NCBI GenBank assembly: GCA_964489055.1
Contig: CAZAXF010000010.1
Span: 1-64,000, forward strand
Source: 66-474 sp964489055
GTDB lineage: Bacteria; Pseudomonadota; Gammaproteobacteria; Xanthomonadales; Rhodanobacteraceae
DNA length: 64,000 nt
Reading direction: 5' to 3'
Both the position numbers and the translations under genes were made by a program. Position 1 is the first letter of the stretch, and every line of letters begins with the position of its first letter. Below, in pieces: positions 1-9,900 of the stretch. Under the pieces are notes generated by a model. That model had not been told where the DNA came from, did no database searches, and saw only the letters and a list, made by a program, of their open reading frames with translations.

Positions 1-45
1 TACCACATGGAAGCGGGCATGTTCCGGGAGATCGTGGTGTCATGA
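1..45 (+). CDS. copA: Multicopper oxidase CopA, C-terminal end (partial)
   Basis: The first 14 codons read YHMEAGMFREIVVS and then stop. This matches the conserved end of the periplasmic CopA/PcoA multicopper oxidase, where the His and Met residues of HLLYHMEAGM belong to the type 1 copper site. The stop overlaps the copB start as ATGA, the usual copAB arrangement. Only the tail is present because the window begins inside the gene. The family oxidises Cu(I) in the periplasm. Confidence 0.8.
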   Translation, partial: YHMEAGMFREIVVS

Positions 46-1235
46 AAACGATCGCGCGCAATTTTTGGTTGGCCGCAGTGCTGTCCGTTACGTTCATTGC
101 CGTGCCTGCCTTTGCGCAGAACTCGATGCGAGGTATGGACATGTCGCAAATGCAACCTCCCGCAAAGGAGCCGGCAAAACCGGTCGCCAAGAAAAACCCG
201 CACTCAACCAAGAGCAAGCAGGCGCAGCAACCTGCCGAGCATTCGATGTCGGGCACGGACATGTCGTCGATGACGAACATGGCCATGCTGTCACCACAAC
301 CACAAGTGCCGGCCGGTACCCACACCCAACACGCAGGCTCGATGTCCGGCATGGACATGGACAAGGCGCCCATGCCGTACATGCCGATGCAGCCACCGCC
401 CAACGTGACCGGCGAAATGCAGGTGCTCGACATCGGCTCGCAAATCGGCGTCCGGCCGGTCGTGCGCGGGCTCAATGGCGAGACCATGCAGATGGACATG
501 CAGGGCATGCAGATGCAGGGCGGCAAGGCCCCACCGGATGCGCGCAGTGCGGATTATTCCGGCGGCGTTGGCTATGGCTCGACGCCCGGCCTGCACATGC
601 TGGATGACGCGGCACTCGGAATGCTGTTGATCGATCGCCTCGAATACTTCGATGTCCGCAACGACAACGGTGTCGCGCTGGATGCGCAGGGCTGGTATGG
701 CACCGATGCCAACAAAGTGTGGTTCAAGGCCGAAGGCGAGCGCAGCGCGGGACGCCTGCAAGATTTGCGTACCGAGGCGCTCTGGGCGCGTCCCATCGGC
801 ATCTACTGGAACACCCAGCTTGGCGTGCGCCATGACTTCGGCGTCGGCCCCGGTCGCACCTGGGCCGCCTTTGGCGTACAGGGGCTAGCACCGTACTTCT
901 TCGATGTCGAAGCGACTTTTTACGTCGGCCAGGCTGGGCGTACCGCGTTTCGCTTCGAGTCGGAATACGAGCTACTGCTGACGCAGCGCCTGATCCTGCA
1001 ACCGCGCTTCGAGATGAACCTTTACGGTCGCGACGACCCGCAACGCGGCATCGGTTCCGGTCTGTCCGAGGCCCAGGTCGGCGTGCGCCTACGTTACGAA
1101 TTCACCCGCAAATTCGCGCCCTACGTCGGGGTGGAGTTTGAACGCAAGTTCGGGAAGACCGCCGATTTCGCACGCAACGCGGGCGAACCCGCTTTCGATC
1201 CGCGCCTGGTCGCGGGCATTCGTTTCTGGTTTTGA
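42..1235 (+). CDS. copB: Copper resistance outer-membrane protein CopB
   Basis: This 397-residue protein starts with a Sec signal peptide (about residues 1-26). A low-complexity Met/His/Pro region with repeated MDMS, MSGMDM and MQMDMQGMQM motifs follows (about 27-170), then a C-terminal domain rich in alternating aromatic residues that fits the CopB/PcoB beta-barrel family. CopB proteins bind or release copper at the outer membrane and act together with CopA. The ATG overlaps the copA stop, so the two are translationally coupled. The C-terminal Phe (RFWF) suits outer-membrane assembly. A degraded copy of part of this gene lies at 5416-5675. The family assignment is firm; the exact copper chemistry is not shown by the sequence. 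Confidence 0.9.
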   Translation: MKTIARNFWLAAVLSVTFIAVPAFAQNSMRGMDMSQMQPPAKEPAKPVAKKNPHSTKSKQAQQPAEHSMSGTDMSSMTNMAMLSPQPQVPAGTHTQHAGSMSGMDMDKAPMPYMPMQPPPNVTGEMQVLDIGSQIGVRPVVRGLNGETMQMDMQGMQMQGGKAPPDARSADYSGGVGYGSTPGLHMLDDAALGMLLIDRLEYFDVRNDNGVALDAQGWYGTDANKVWFKAEGERSAGRLQDLRTEALWARPIGIYWNTQLGVRHDFGVGPGRTWAAFGVQGLAPYFFDVEATFYVGQAGRTAFRFESEYELLLTQRLILQPRFEMNLYGRDDPQRGIGSGLSEAQVGVRLRYEFTRKFAPYVGVEFERKFGKTADFARNAGEPAFDPRLVAGIRFWF

Positions 1236-1246
1236 AGGAGCCTTCC

Positions 1247-2365
1247 ATGAAAAGACACACTGAACACGTTCTCGTCCTCGTTGCCGTGGCGGTCGTGGTC
1301 GCAATCGGGCTTGGCGTTTTCGTCTACTCGGGCATCTACAACATTGGTGCCGACGATCATCACACCAAGCCGGTGTTTGCGGTCCTGCAAACCTTGCGTA
1401 ACCGCTCCATCCACGTGCGCTCGGACGACATCAAAGTGCCGAACCTCGACGATCCGCAATTGATCCTGAAAGGCGCCGGCCAGTACGCCGCGATGTGCAC
1501 CGCGTGCCACTTGCGGCCGGGCGTGGAGAATTCGGAACTGCGCAAGGGCATGTATCCGCAGCCGCCCAATCTTTCGAAGGTGCACGTGGACCCGCAGGAT
1601 GCATTCTGGGTCATCAAGCATGGCATCAAGATGAGTGCGATGCCGGCCTGGGGCCTCGACGGCAGCCATGACGATGAAACCATCTGGAGCATGGTCGCCT
1701 TCCTGGAAAAGCTCCCCGGCATGACGCCGGCGCAGTACAAGGCGATCGTGGCCAGAGCTCCCGCGGATCACGACATGGACATGGACATGGACGGAGAAGG
1801 TGGCCACAGCCACGGCGGGACGGCCGATGAGGACTCCCGCGGTGCCGCCAATATGAAGGGCATGGCGATGTCCGGTGAAGCTGGTCACAGCCATGATGCG
1901 GCTGCGGAAGATGGCCACGAGCATGCGGCAGCCAACGCCTCCGCAGCCGAAGCCACGTTGTCACTGGACGGAATGAAGCCGGAGGCGGTGCCCGGGGCCG
2001 AAGCGGTGGCACGGGCGCTTCATACTGCCTTGCAGCATGGCGATCGGGCGAAGGTGCTCGCGTTGCTGGCGCCCAATGCACAGATCAGCGAGGGCGGCGA
2101 AACCCAAAACGCCAAGGAATACGCCGCCCATCACCTTGGTGAAGACATCGCCTTTCTGAAGGACGCGAAGATCACCCCGGTCTCGCTGGGCTCGATGCCG
2201 ATGGGCAACACCGCCATGGTCGGCAGCGTGAGCGACATTCAGACCACGATCAAGGGCAAGCCGGCCACACTGCGCAGCACCGAGTTACTCAACCTCAAGA
2301 AGGACGGCAAGGATTGGAAGATCGTGTCCGTCCGATGGCAATCTGCACCGGTATCGGGAGAATGA
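1247..2365 (+). CDS. Membrane-anchored c-type cytochrome with His/Met-rich linker and NTF2-like tail
   Basis: The ATG at 1247 is preceded by AAGGAG at the right spacing and lies 11 bp after the copB stop. The 372-residue product has an N-terminal membrane anchor (about residues 7-30). A cytochrome c domain with the haem motif CTACH (about 86-90) and a candidate axial Met in KMSAMPAW follow. After a linker of repeated DMDMDMDG and GHSHG motifs, a C-terminal part of about 120 residues looks like a SnoaL/DUF4440 (NTF2-like) fold. Such cytochromes are found in cop clusters. I infer a periplasmic role in electron transfer or copper binding. The fusion of haem, metal-binding linker and NTF2-like domain is notable. 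Confidence 0.8.
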   Translation: MKRHTEHVLVLVAVAVVVAIGLGVFVYSGIYNIGADDHHTKPVFAVLQTLRNRSIHVRSDDIKVPNLDDPQLILKGAGQYAAMCTACHLRPGVENSELRKGMYPQPPNLSKVHVDPQDAFWVIKHGIKMSAMPAWGLDGSHDDETIWSMVAFLEKLPGMTPAQYKAIVARAPADHDMDMDMDGEGGHSHGGTADEDSRGAANMKGMAMSGEAGHSHDAAAEDGHEHAAANASAAEATLSLDGMKPEAVPGAEAVARALHTALQHGDRAKVLALLAPNAQISEGGETQNAKEYAAHHLGEDIAFLKDAKITPVSLGSMPMGNTAMVGSVSDIQTTIKGKPATLRSTELLNLKKDGKDWKIVSVRWQSAPVSGE

Positions 2366-2919
2366 CCGTGAAGCGAATGAGCATCTCAGCCATGAATGCT
2401 AGAAACGTTTTGTTCGCAGCAATCGCCGTGGTTTCCTTCAGCGCGCTTGGTGCCTGCACCCAGCCCGTCGATGCGCAGCCCAGCCAGCCATCCTCCGCGA
2501 CAATCCATGCCGCAACAGCAAGCTCACCGGACGCATCGCTTCCGGTCATGCTGGTACACAAAAGCGCTACATGTGGATGTTGCAGCGCGTGGGTCGACCA
2601 TATGCGTGCTGCTGGCTTCAGCGTCGACGTGCGCGATGTCGACGATCTCGATCCGGTGAAGAGTCGCGTCGGCGTTCCGGCCGGCAAGGGCTCGTGCCAT
2701 ACCGCCGAAGTGGGCGGCTATTTCGTCGAAGGTCATGTGCCGGCGCTGGACATCAAGCGGCTGCTGGCTGAAAAGCCAGACGCCAAGGGCCTCGTCGTGC
2801 CGGGCATGCCGGCCGGCTCGCCGGGCATGGAGCTGCCTGACGGCCGCGTCCAGCCCTATGTTGTCGAGCTTGTTGCCCACGACGGCACCACTTCCGCCTT
2901 CGCTCACCACGCGTATTGA
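2362..2919 (+). CDS. DUF411 copper-binding lipoprotein
   Basis: The protein carries a lipoprotein signal ending in SALGAC and then a DUF411 domain. The domain has the hallmark KSATCGCCSAW near its start and a later GSCHTAEVGGYFVEGHVPA motif. DUF411 (CopG-like) proteins are periplasmic copper or metal-binding proteins found in cop and sil operons. I place the start at the ATG that overlaps the cytochrome stop as ATGA. ATGs at 2377 and 2392 are also possible and would shorten only the n-region of the signal peptide. It lies between the cytochrome and the P-type ATPase, consistent with handing copper between compartments. Confidence 0.85.
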   Translation: MTVKRMSISAMNARNVLFAAIAVVSFSALGACTQPVDAQPSQPSSATIHAATASSPDASLPVMLVHKSATCGCCSAWVDHMRAAGFSVDVRDVDDLDPVKSRVGVPAGKGSCHTAEVGGYFVEGHVPALDIKRLLAEKPDAKGLVVPGMPAGSPGMELPDGRVQPYVVELVAHDGTTSAFAHHAY

Positions 2920-2964
2920 TACGCCGATCAACGTCAAGCCATTGCCGTTGTCACGGGAGGATGC

Positions 2965-5313
2965 ATGAACACCCACCATCACCACACGGGCGCCGACAAC
3001 CACGGACATGGCATCCACCCCGGCGCGGGGACAACCGCGGTCGATCCGGTTTGTGGCATGCAGGTCGATCCAGATCAGACCGCCCATCACGCCGAACATG
3101 ATGGGGCAACGCATCATTTCTGCTCGGCGCGCTGTCTGGAACGCTTCGTGGCGGATCCGGCCACATACCTGACCCGGCGACCCGATGACGCCCCCGCGCA
3201 GGCACCGGCGGGAACGATGTATGTCTGCCCGATGCATCCGCAAGTGCGCCAGGACGGCCCCGGCATCTGCCCGATCTGCGGCATGGCGCTGGAACCGGAA
3301 ATGCCAGGGCTGGAGGATGAGGACAACCCCGAACTGCGTGATTTCAGCCGCCGCTTCTGGTGGACCTTGCCGGCGACGCTGGTGGTGCTCGTGCTTGCGA
3401 TGTTCGGTCACTACTTCCCGCAGTTGCCGGTGGTTACGCGGACCTGGATCGAGCTGGTACTGACCACGCCGGTGGTGTTGTGGGCAGGCTGGCCTTTCTT
3501 CGTCCGATGCGTGCAGTCGGTCCGCAACCTCAGCCCCAACATGTGGACCCTGATCGGCATTGGCGTCGGCGCGGCGTTCGGCTACAGCATCGTCGCCACC
3601 ATTGCACCGGACCTCTTCCCCGAGTCGTTCCACGAACACGGCCGCGTGGGCGTCTACTTCGAAGCTGCAGCGGTGATCGTCTCGCTGACATTGCTCGGCC
3701 AGCTACTCGAACTGCGTGCCCGCTCGAAGACCTCGACTGCCCTGAAAGCCCTGCTGGGGCTGGCGCCAAAGACCGCACGCCGCCTGCGCGACGATGGCGG
3801 CGAGGAGGATGTCGAACTCAGCCACGTCCACGTCGGTGATCGCCTGCGTGTACGCCCCGGCGAAAAGGTGCCGGTGGACGGCGAAGTGACCGAAGGGCGC
3901 TCCCACGTCGACGAGTCGATGCTGACCGGGGAGCCCGTCCCAGTCGAAAAGACTGTCGGCTCCAGCGTCATCGGCGCGACCCTCAACGGCACTGGTAGCT
4001 TGGTGATCCGGGCGGAGAAAGTCGGTTCGGCGACGGTGCTGTCGCAGATCGTGCAACTGGTCGCGCAGGCGCAGCGCTCGCGCGCACCGATGCAGCGTAT
4101 GGCCGACAAAGTGGCTTATTGGTTCGTGTTGGCGGTGCTCGCGATCGCCGTCGTCACATTCTTCGTGTGGGGGCTGTTCGGTCCGCAACCGTCGTGGACG
4201 TTCGCGGTTCTCAATGCGATCTCGGTACTGATCATCGCCTGTCCCTGCGCGCTGGGACTGGCCACGCCGATGTCGATCATGGTGGCGACCGGCCGTGCCG
4301 CCGGAGAAGGCGTGTTGTTCCGCGATGCCGAAGCGATCGAGAACCTCCGAAAGATCGACACCCTGATCGTGGACAAGACGGGAACCTTGACCGAGGGACG
4401 TCCGGCATTCCACACCGCGCTCGCGGCCGAAGGGTTCACTGAGCAGGAGGTACTGCGCCTGGCGGCCAGCCTCGATCAGGGCAGCGAGCACCCACTGGCC
4501 GACGCGATCGTCGCGGAAGCTCGTCGTCGTGACCTGACGCTGGAAACGCCCGAGAGCTTCGAGTCATCCACCGGCATTGGGGTACGCGGCAAGGTGGGTG
4601 GCTCCGTCCTGGCGATCGGCAATACCGCGCTGATGCACGAGGTCGGGGTCGATGCCTCCGTTCTTTCCACACCGGCCGAAGAGCTGCGCCGGGCCGGTGC
4701 CAGCGTGATGTATCTGGCTGTCGATGGCGTCCTGGCCGGCCTGCTCGCGGTGGCCGATCCGATCAAGGCCAGCACCATCGACGCCATTGCATCGCTGCAC
4801 GATGCGGGCCTGAAAATCGTGATGGCCACCGGCGACGGTGTCACCACCGCCCATGCGGTCGCACGCACCTTGGGCATCGACGAAGTCCATGGCGAGGTCC
4901 GCCCGAAGGACAAGATCGACCTCGTGCGACAACTGCAAGCCAAGGGGCACCGGGTGGCGATGGCTGGCGACGGGATCAACGACGCCCCCGCGCTTGCCGG
5001 CGCCGATGTCGGCATCGCAATGGGCACCGGTACCGACGTGGCGATGTCGAGCGCGCAGGTGACCCTGGTGAAAGGCGACTTGCGCGGCATCGTGCGGGCA
5101 CGGTCGATTTCCAACGACACCGTCGCCAACATGAAGCAGAACCTGGGCTTTGCGTTCCTCTACAACGCGCTGGGCGTACCGATTGCGGCCGGCGTGCTGT
5201 ACCCCGTGACGGGTCTGTTGCTCAGCCCGATGATCGCCGCCTTGGCGATGAGTTTGAGCTCCGTGTCGGTGGTCGCCAACGCATTGCGGCTTGGCCGAAA
5301 GCGGCATGGCTGA
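2965..5313 (+). CDS. Heavy-metal (copper) translocating P1B-type ATPase
   Basis: This 782-residue efflux ATPase starts after a GGGAGG ribosome site. A His-rich N-terminus is followed by a YHS domain (about residues 29-70, DPVCGM and FCSARC). A heavy-metal-binding zinc-ribbon-like domain (MYVCPMHPQ and CPICGMALE, about 87-113) comes next. The transmembrane core has the CPC metal site (IACPCALG, about 421-428), the phosphorylation motif DKTGTLTEG (about 470), an SEHPLA motif and the hinge GDGINDAPA (about 669). The CPC core with YHS plus CPMHP domains instead of CXXC HMA domains is typical of CopA/SilP-like Cu+ exporters. It should pump Cu+ from cytoplasm to periplasm, where the preceding genes act. 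Confidence 0.93.
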   Translation: MNTHHHHTGADNHGHGIHPGAGTTAVDPVCGMQVDPDQTAHHAEHDGATHHFCSARCLERFVADPATYLTRRPDDAPAQAPAGTMYVCPMHPQVRQDGPGICPICGMALEPEMPGLEDEDNPELRDFSRRFWWTLPATLVVLVLAMFGHYFPQLPVVTRTWIELVLTTPVVLWAGWPFFVRCVQSVRNLSPNMWTLIGIGVGAAFGYSIVATIAPDLFPESFHEHGRVGVYFEAAAVIVSLTLLGQLLELRARSKTSTALKALLGLAPKTARRLRDDGGEEDVELSHVHVGDRLRVRPGEKVPVDGEVTEGRSHVDESMLTGEPVPVEKTVGSSVIGATLNGTGSLVIRAEKVGSATVLSQIVQLVAQAQRSRAPMQRMADKVAYWFVLAVLAIAVVTFFVWGLFGPQPSWTFAVLNAISVLIIACPCALGLATPMSIMVATGRAAGEGVLFRDAEAIENLRKIDTLIVDKTGTLTEGRPAFHTALAAEGFTEQEVLRLAASLDQGSEHPLADAIVAEARRRDLTLETPESFESSTGIGVRGKVGGSVLAIGNTALMHEVGVDASVLSTPAEELRRAGASVMYLAVDGVLAGLLAVADPIKASTIDAIASLHDAGLKIVMATGDGVTTAHAVARTLGIDEVHGEVRPKDKIDLVRQLQAKGHRVAMAGDGINDAPALAGADVGIAMGTGTDVAMSSAQVTLVKGDLRGIVRARSISNDTVANMKQNLGFAFLYNALGVPIAAGVLYPVTGLLLSPMIAALAMSLSSVSVVANALRLGRKRHG

Positions 5314-5415
5314 GGTGACCAACGCCGGCAAGTGGAGTGGAGCGAAGCGGGCCCAAGTCGACGCCTTCGCCGGCAAACGCGGGAGTACGCCGCCTTTGTG
5401 GTCTTCCTCACATCC

Positions 5416-5675
5416 GGCACAGCTTGGCGTGCGCCACGATTTCGGCGCCAGCCCAAGTCGCACTTGGGCTGCGTTCGGCGCGCTGGGCCTCGCGTAGCAC
5501 TACGAATTCACTCGTAAATTCGCGCCCCACATCGGTGCCGACGCGCATCACACCAAGCCGGTGTTGGCGTTGATGACGGTGGTGCGCGATCGCTCCCTGA
5601 ACGCGTATTCCGCAGACATCAAGGTGCACAATCTCAATAATCGCAGGTTGATCCTCAAGGGCGCCAGGCAGTCAC
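5416..5675 (+). pseudogene. Decayed partial duplicate of the copB-cytochrome c junction
   Basis: Three blocks in order match the genes at 42-2365. Bases 5421-5497 correspond to copB about 816-890 (LGVRHDFG, SRTWAAFG). Bases 5500-5540 match copB about 1095-1135 (HYEFTRKFAP versus RYEFTRKFAP). Bases 5545-5675 match cytochrome codons around 1345-1480 (HHTKPV, DIKV, LILKGA). Intervening sequence is missing and there are stops between the blocks. This looks like a second cop cluster that was deleted down to scars. The rest of 5314-5832 shows no intact gene. Confidence 0.75.
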
Positions 5676-5832
5676 TGAGCAACCGCGGGAAGACGGAAGA
5701 CATTCAGGCCCGATGCACCGGGCCTGCTGCAATCGATCAAAGTCGGCGAGAAGATGAACTCCTCCCTCACCCAGTCGGACTGTGGCGTCTCGTGTCTGAC
5801 CTCAGTACCCACACGATCGTTGCCTGTACTCA

Positions 5833-6453
5833 TCATTCGTCTCCGTTCGTGTAGCTGCGCCACGCCATGCGGAACACCCGCCATGCCGAGCGCAGAAACA
5901 ACAACAACAACGCCGACGCAACCAGCAGATCGGGCCAGCCGGCGCTGAAAATGCCGACGCCAGCCGCCGCAGCCAGTACGGCGACGCCTTCGAATACGTC
6001 ATTGCGTGAGCATTCCCAGGCCGAGGCCATGTTGACGTCGCCTTTGCGGTAGGGCAGCAGCAGGCGCAGGCACACGACATTGGCGGCCAGGTTCAGCAAA
6101 GCGGCGATACCGATCGCCTCGAAGATCGGCACGCCCGGATGCAGGAGACGCCAGCCAATCTGGATACCGACCGCGAGCGCAGCACCAAGAATCAGCGTGC
6201 CCTTGAACAGCGCCACCCGGGCTTTCGCGCGGCCACTGGCGCCAATGACCGCGAGGCTCAGTAGGTAGGTGAGCGCATCGCCGAAATTGTCCAATCCGCC
6301 GGACAGCAGCGACGACGAGCCGCTGTAGATCGCCGCGGCCAGCATCATCACGAAGGTGGCCAGGTTGATCGCGAGTACGATCACCAACACTCGGCGCTGC
6401 CGTGCCTGCAGCGCCGCAATATCGATGGTGGTGGCACAACATGTATCAGTCAT
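5833..6453 (-). CDS. Cation-diffusion-facilitator-type transporter, transmembrane domain only
   Basis: The protein has about 206 residues and five to six hydrophobic segments. CDF-type metal-site residues appear in the second and fifth helices (GGLDNFGDALTY and SRNDVFEGVAVL). It lacks the cytoplasmic C-terminal domain that full CDF exporters such as CzcD have, so it belongs to the short cation-transporter type often found beside czc genes. The ATG at 6453 gives a CCATT-containing N-terminus with a Cys pair (TDTCCATT). A longer TTG start is possible but unlikely. It is encoded downstream of the P-II-like gene on the same strand, 138 bp away. The substrate is probably Co, Zn or Cd, inferred from context. 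Confidence 0.75.
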   Translation of the reverse strand: MTDTCCATTIDIAALQARQRRVLVIVLAINLATFVMMLAAAIYSGSSSLLSGGLDNFGDALTYLLSLAVIGASGRAKARVALFKGTLILGAALAVGIQIGWRLLHPGVPIFEAIGIAALLNLAANVVCLRLLLPYRKGDVNMASAWECSRNDVFEGVAVLAAAAGVGIFSAGWPDLLVASALLLLFLRSAWRVFRMAWRSYTNGDE

Positions 6454-6563
6454 AGGTCGGTAACTCGATGGCTTGCATGCATGGCTCAAGCATTGAAATT
6501 CATCATCACGGCGGCCACTCCACTCTATGTGCCCGCCACCGTGTTATGAAATGACACCGATAC

Positions 6564-6587
6564 GGCGGCGGGAGTGCTCCCGCCGCC
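6564..6587. terminator. GC-rich hairpin after the P-II-like gene
   Basis: Perfect 11-bp arms (GGCGGCGGGAG and CTCCCGCCGCC) with a two-base loop start four bases beyond the stop of the minus-strand gene. There is no T tract on either strand, so it may be an mRNA-stabilising or rho-assisted end rather than a classic intrinsic terminator. Confidence 0.5.
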
Positions 6588-6591
6588 ACAG

Positions 6592-6921
6592 TCAGTCGTT
6601 GTCCACACGCCCGTCGATCGGCCACGCACGATCGACGGTACTCTGGTAAACCCAGCCGGCCACGCTCTGACCGGTGCGCCCGTGCAGGCGGATCAGTTGC
6701 ACCGCGCGTTCGGCTTGATCGTCTTCGCAAAACACCAGCAGCTTGACCTGCTTGGTGACCCGTTCGCCCAGTTCCATGGAGTACGTTTGTTCCTGCGCAC
6801 TGAGCGCTTGCAGCAAGCCCTTGACGTCGCTCACCGACAGATAACGAAATCCCGCGTCCTCCAGCGCGTGGATGATGTCGACGATGCGGCCGCGATGAAT
6901 AAACGCTTTGACTTCTTTCAC
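6592..6921 (-). CDS. P-II-like regulatory protein of the czc operon
   Basis: The 109-residue product begins MKEVKAFI and continues with a ferredoxin-like P-II fold pattern (RIVDIIHALEDAGF, then LSVSDVKG). This is the usual signature of P-II family proteins linked to RND metal efflux genes. It lacks the classic uridylylated T-loop tyrosine context of GlnB/GlnK (RGAEY), so nitrogen signalling is unlikely. The ATG overlaps the czcA stop by four bases, so it is the last coupled gene of czcCBA. Family members of this type are thought to sense or bind metals or nucleotides. The precise ligand is unknown. Confidence 0.8.
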   Translation of the reverse strand: MKEVKAFIHRGRIVDIIHALEDAGFRYLSVSDVKGLLQALSAQEQTYSMELGERVTKQVKLLVFCEDDQAERAVQLIRLHGRTGQSVAGWVYQSTVDRAWPIDGRVDND

Positions 6922-9900
6922 GGGGTGTCCTCCTCGGATTTGGCCAGGCGCCGGGCGGCGCGTTCCTCGATCCAGTCGTACAGCACCGGCAGCAACACCA
7001 GCGTCAGCAAGGTCGAAGTGATCAAACCGCCGACCACCACGGTCGCGAGCGGGCGCTGGGTTTCCGCGCCCACGCCGCTGGAGAGCAGCATCGGTACCAG
7101 ACCCAGGATCGCCACGCTTGCGGTCATCAGCACCGGTCGCATGCGCAGGGCGGTACCCGAGATCACGGCGTCGCGTACGGCAAGTCCCTTCTCACGCTGC
7201 TGGTTCAGGAAACTGACCAACACGATGCCGTTCAACATCGCCACGCCGAACACGGCGATGAAGCCGATCGCCGAGGGCACCGAGAGGTACTGCCCGGTGA
7301 TCGCCAAACCGACGATGCCGCCAATGATGGCGAACGGCACATTGGCCAGGATAAGAGCGGCGTATTTCACCGAATTGAACGCGGTGTAGAGCAGCACGAA
7401 GATGAAGAAGATCGTCACCGGCACGATCAGCGACAGCCGCGCCAGTGCGCGCTGCTGGTTTTCGAAGGCGCCACCCCATTCGGTGTAGTAGCCGGTCGGC
7501 AGCTTCACGGCTTGCGCGATCTTCGCGTTGGCTTCCTGGACGAAGCCATTGATGTCGCGGCCGCGCACGTCCATCTGGATCACCGCATAGCGCTGCAATT
7601 GCTCGCGACGGATGAACGAGTAGCCTTCCGCATCACTGACCTTCGCCACCTGCGCCAGACGCACCAGCGATCCGTTCGGCGCGCGCAGCGGAATGCGCTC
7701 GATCGCCTGCATGGATGCCTTGTCGGCCTTGTCCAGTTGCACCGTGATGTCGAAACGTTTGACGCCATCGAGCAGGACCGATACCGGCTCACCCCCGATG
7801 CCGTTCTTCACCACCGTGAGCACGTCGTCGGCGTTGAGGCCATAGCGGGCCAGTGCATCGCGGTCCACCTGGATGCGGATTTGAGGCTTGCCGATGTTTG
7901 CTTCCAGCGCCAGGTCGGCCACACCGGGAACGCCCGCCAGCACATCCTTGACCTTCGCGCTCAAACGATCCAGTTCGCCCAGGTCATCGCCGTAGAGTTT
8001 CAACGCCAAGGTGGCGCGCACGCCCGAGATCAGTTCCTCGATGCGCATCTGGATCGGCTGGGTGTAACTCACCACCGCTGTGGGCAACGCCGCGGACAGT
8101 TCCTTTTGCATCGCTTCCTCGATGCTCTCCAGGGTCTGCCCGTCGCGCCACTGATCCTTGGGCTTGAGCGGGGTGTACACCTCCATGTAATTGACATCGG
8201 CCGTCTCGCCCTTTTCGGCGCGGCCGATCATGGCCAGTGTCGTTTCCACTTCCGGGAACTTCTGCTTGACGAGTGCGGCCACCTCCTTGGAGATGCTGAT
8301 GGATTCGTCCAGCGACGCCGACGGAATGGAAGTGACGCGCCACATGATCGCGCCTTCCTTCAGGTTCGGCATGAACTCCTTGCCGAGGAATGGGAACAGC
8401 GCGAGGCTGCCAAGCAACGCGCCGCCGGCGATGGCGAGTACGATCTTCCTGCGTGCCAGCGACCACGCCAGCACGCGCGCGTAATGGCGCTTCAGGAACG
8501 CCACCAAGCGCGTGTCCTTCTCCTCCTTGGGCTTCAACACCAGCGCAGCCAGCACCGGGATCAAGGTCAACGCCAGGATCAACGAGCCTGCCATCGCAAA
8601 GCTGATGTTGAACGCCATTGGCTTGAACATCTTGCCTTCGAGCCCTTGCAGGCTGAACAGCGGCAGGAACACCACGATGATGATCAGGATCGCAAACGCA
8701 ATGGGGTTGGCGACTTCGCGCGCGGCGGTGAGCACCGCCGCGGTGCGGTCCACGGGTTCGCCGTGTGCCTTGCGCTCGGCCATGATGCGAAACGCGTTCT
8801 CCACCATCACCACCGCGCCGTCCACCATCATGCCGATGCCGATCGCGAGACCTGCCAATGACATCAGGTTGGCCGAGAGGCCCACTTGGTTCATGCAAAT
8901 GAAGGCGATCAGCATGGACAGTGGCAGGGCGATCACCACCACCAGCGCACTGCGCAGTTCGCCGAGGAACAAGAAGAGGATGATCGCGACCAGGATTGAG
9001 CCCTCGATCAGCGCACGCACCGCGGTTTCCACCGCGGCGTTGACCAGGTCGGTACGCTCGTAGACGGGTTTGACTACGACACCCGGAGGCAGTGCCTGCT
9101 TGACCGTATCGAGTTTGGCCTTAACCTCGTCCACCACGCTCTTGGCGTTCTCGCCAATGCGGGCGAGCGCCATGCCGAGCACCACTTCCTTGCCGTCGCG
9201 GGTGACCGCACCGGTACGGGGTGCGCCGGCTTCGGTGATCTCGGCCACGTCGCGCATGTAGACCGGGGTGCCGTCCTCGCTCTTCAGCACGATGTTGCCG
9301 ATGTCCTGTGCGTTCTGCACCAGACCGAGCCCGCGTACCAGGTATTGTTCACGCCCGACGTTGATGAAATTGCCGCCGACTTGGGCGTTGTTCGCCTGCA
9401 AGGCCTCGATCACATCCTTGAAGCCGAGCTTGTGCGCGATCAGTTTCAAGGGATCGATGCGCACCTGGTACTGCTTCTCCTGCCCACCCCACGAGGTGAC
9501 ATCGTCGACGCCCGGCGCGGTGCGCAGGATCAGGCGAATGGTCCAGTCCTGCAGCGTGCGCAAATCCATGTCGCTCGGCGCCTTGGCTTGGGCGACATCC
9601 TTGAGCTTGGTATCGGCACGCTCGACCGTGTACCAGAACACCTGTCCGAGACCGGAGGTGTTCGGTCCCATCTCCGGCTTGCCGTAGCCGGCCGGCAAGC
9701 GATCACCCACTTGTTGCAGCCGTTCATTGACCAGTTGTCGGGCGAAGTAGATGTCCATCGAATCGTCGAAATAGACCGACACATAGGACAGCCCAAACAG
9801 GCTGACCGAGCGGATTTCCTGCACCTTGGGGAGGCCGGCCAACGCCGACTCGACAGGGGTGGTCAGCAGTTGCTCCACGTCTTCCGCCGCCAAGCCGGAC

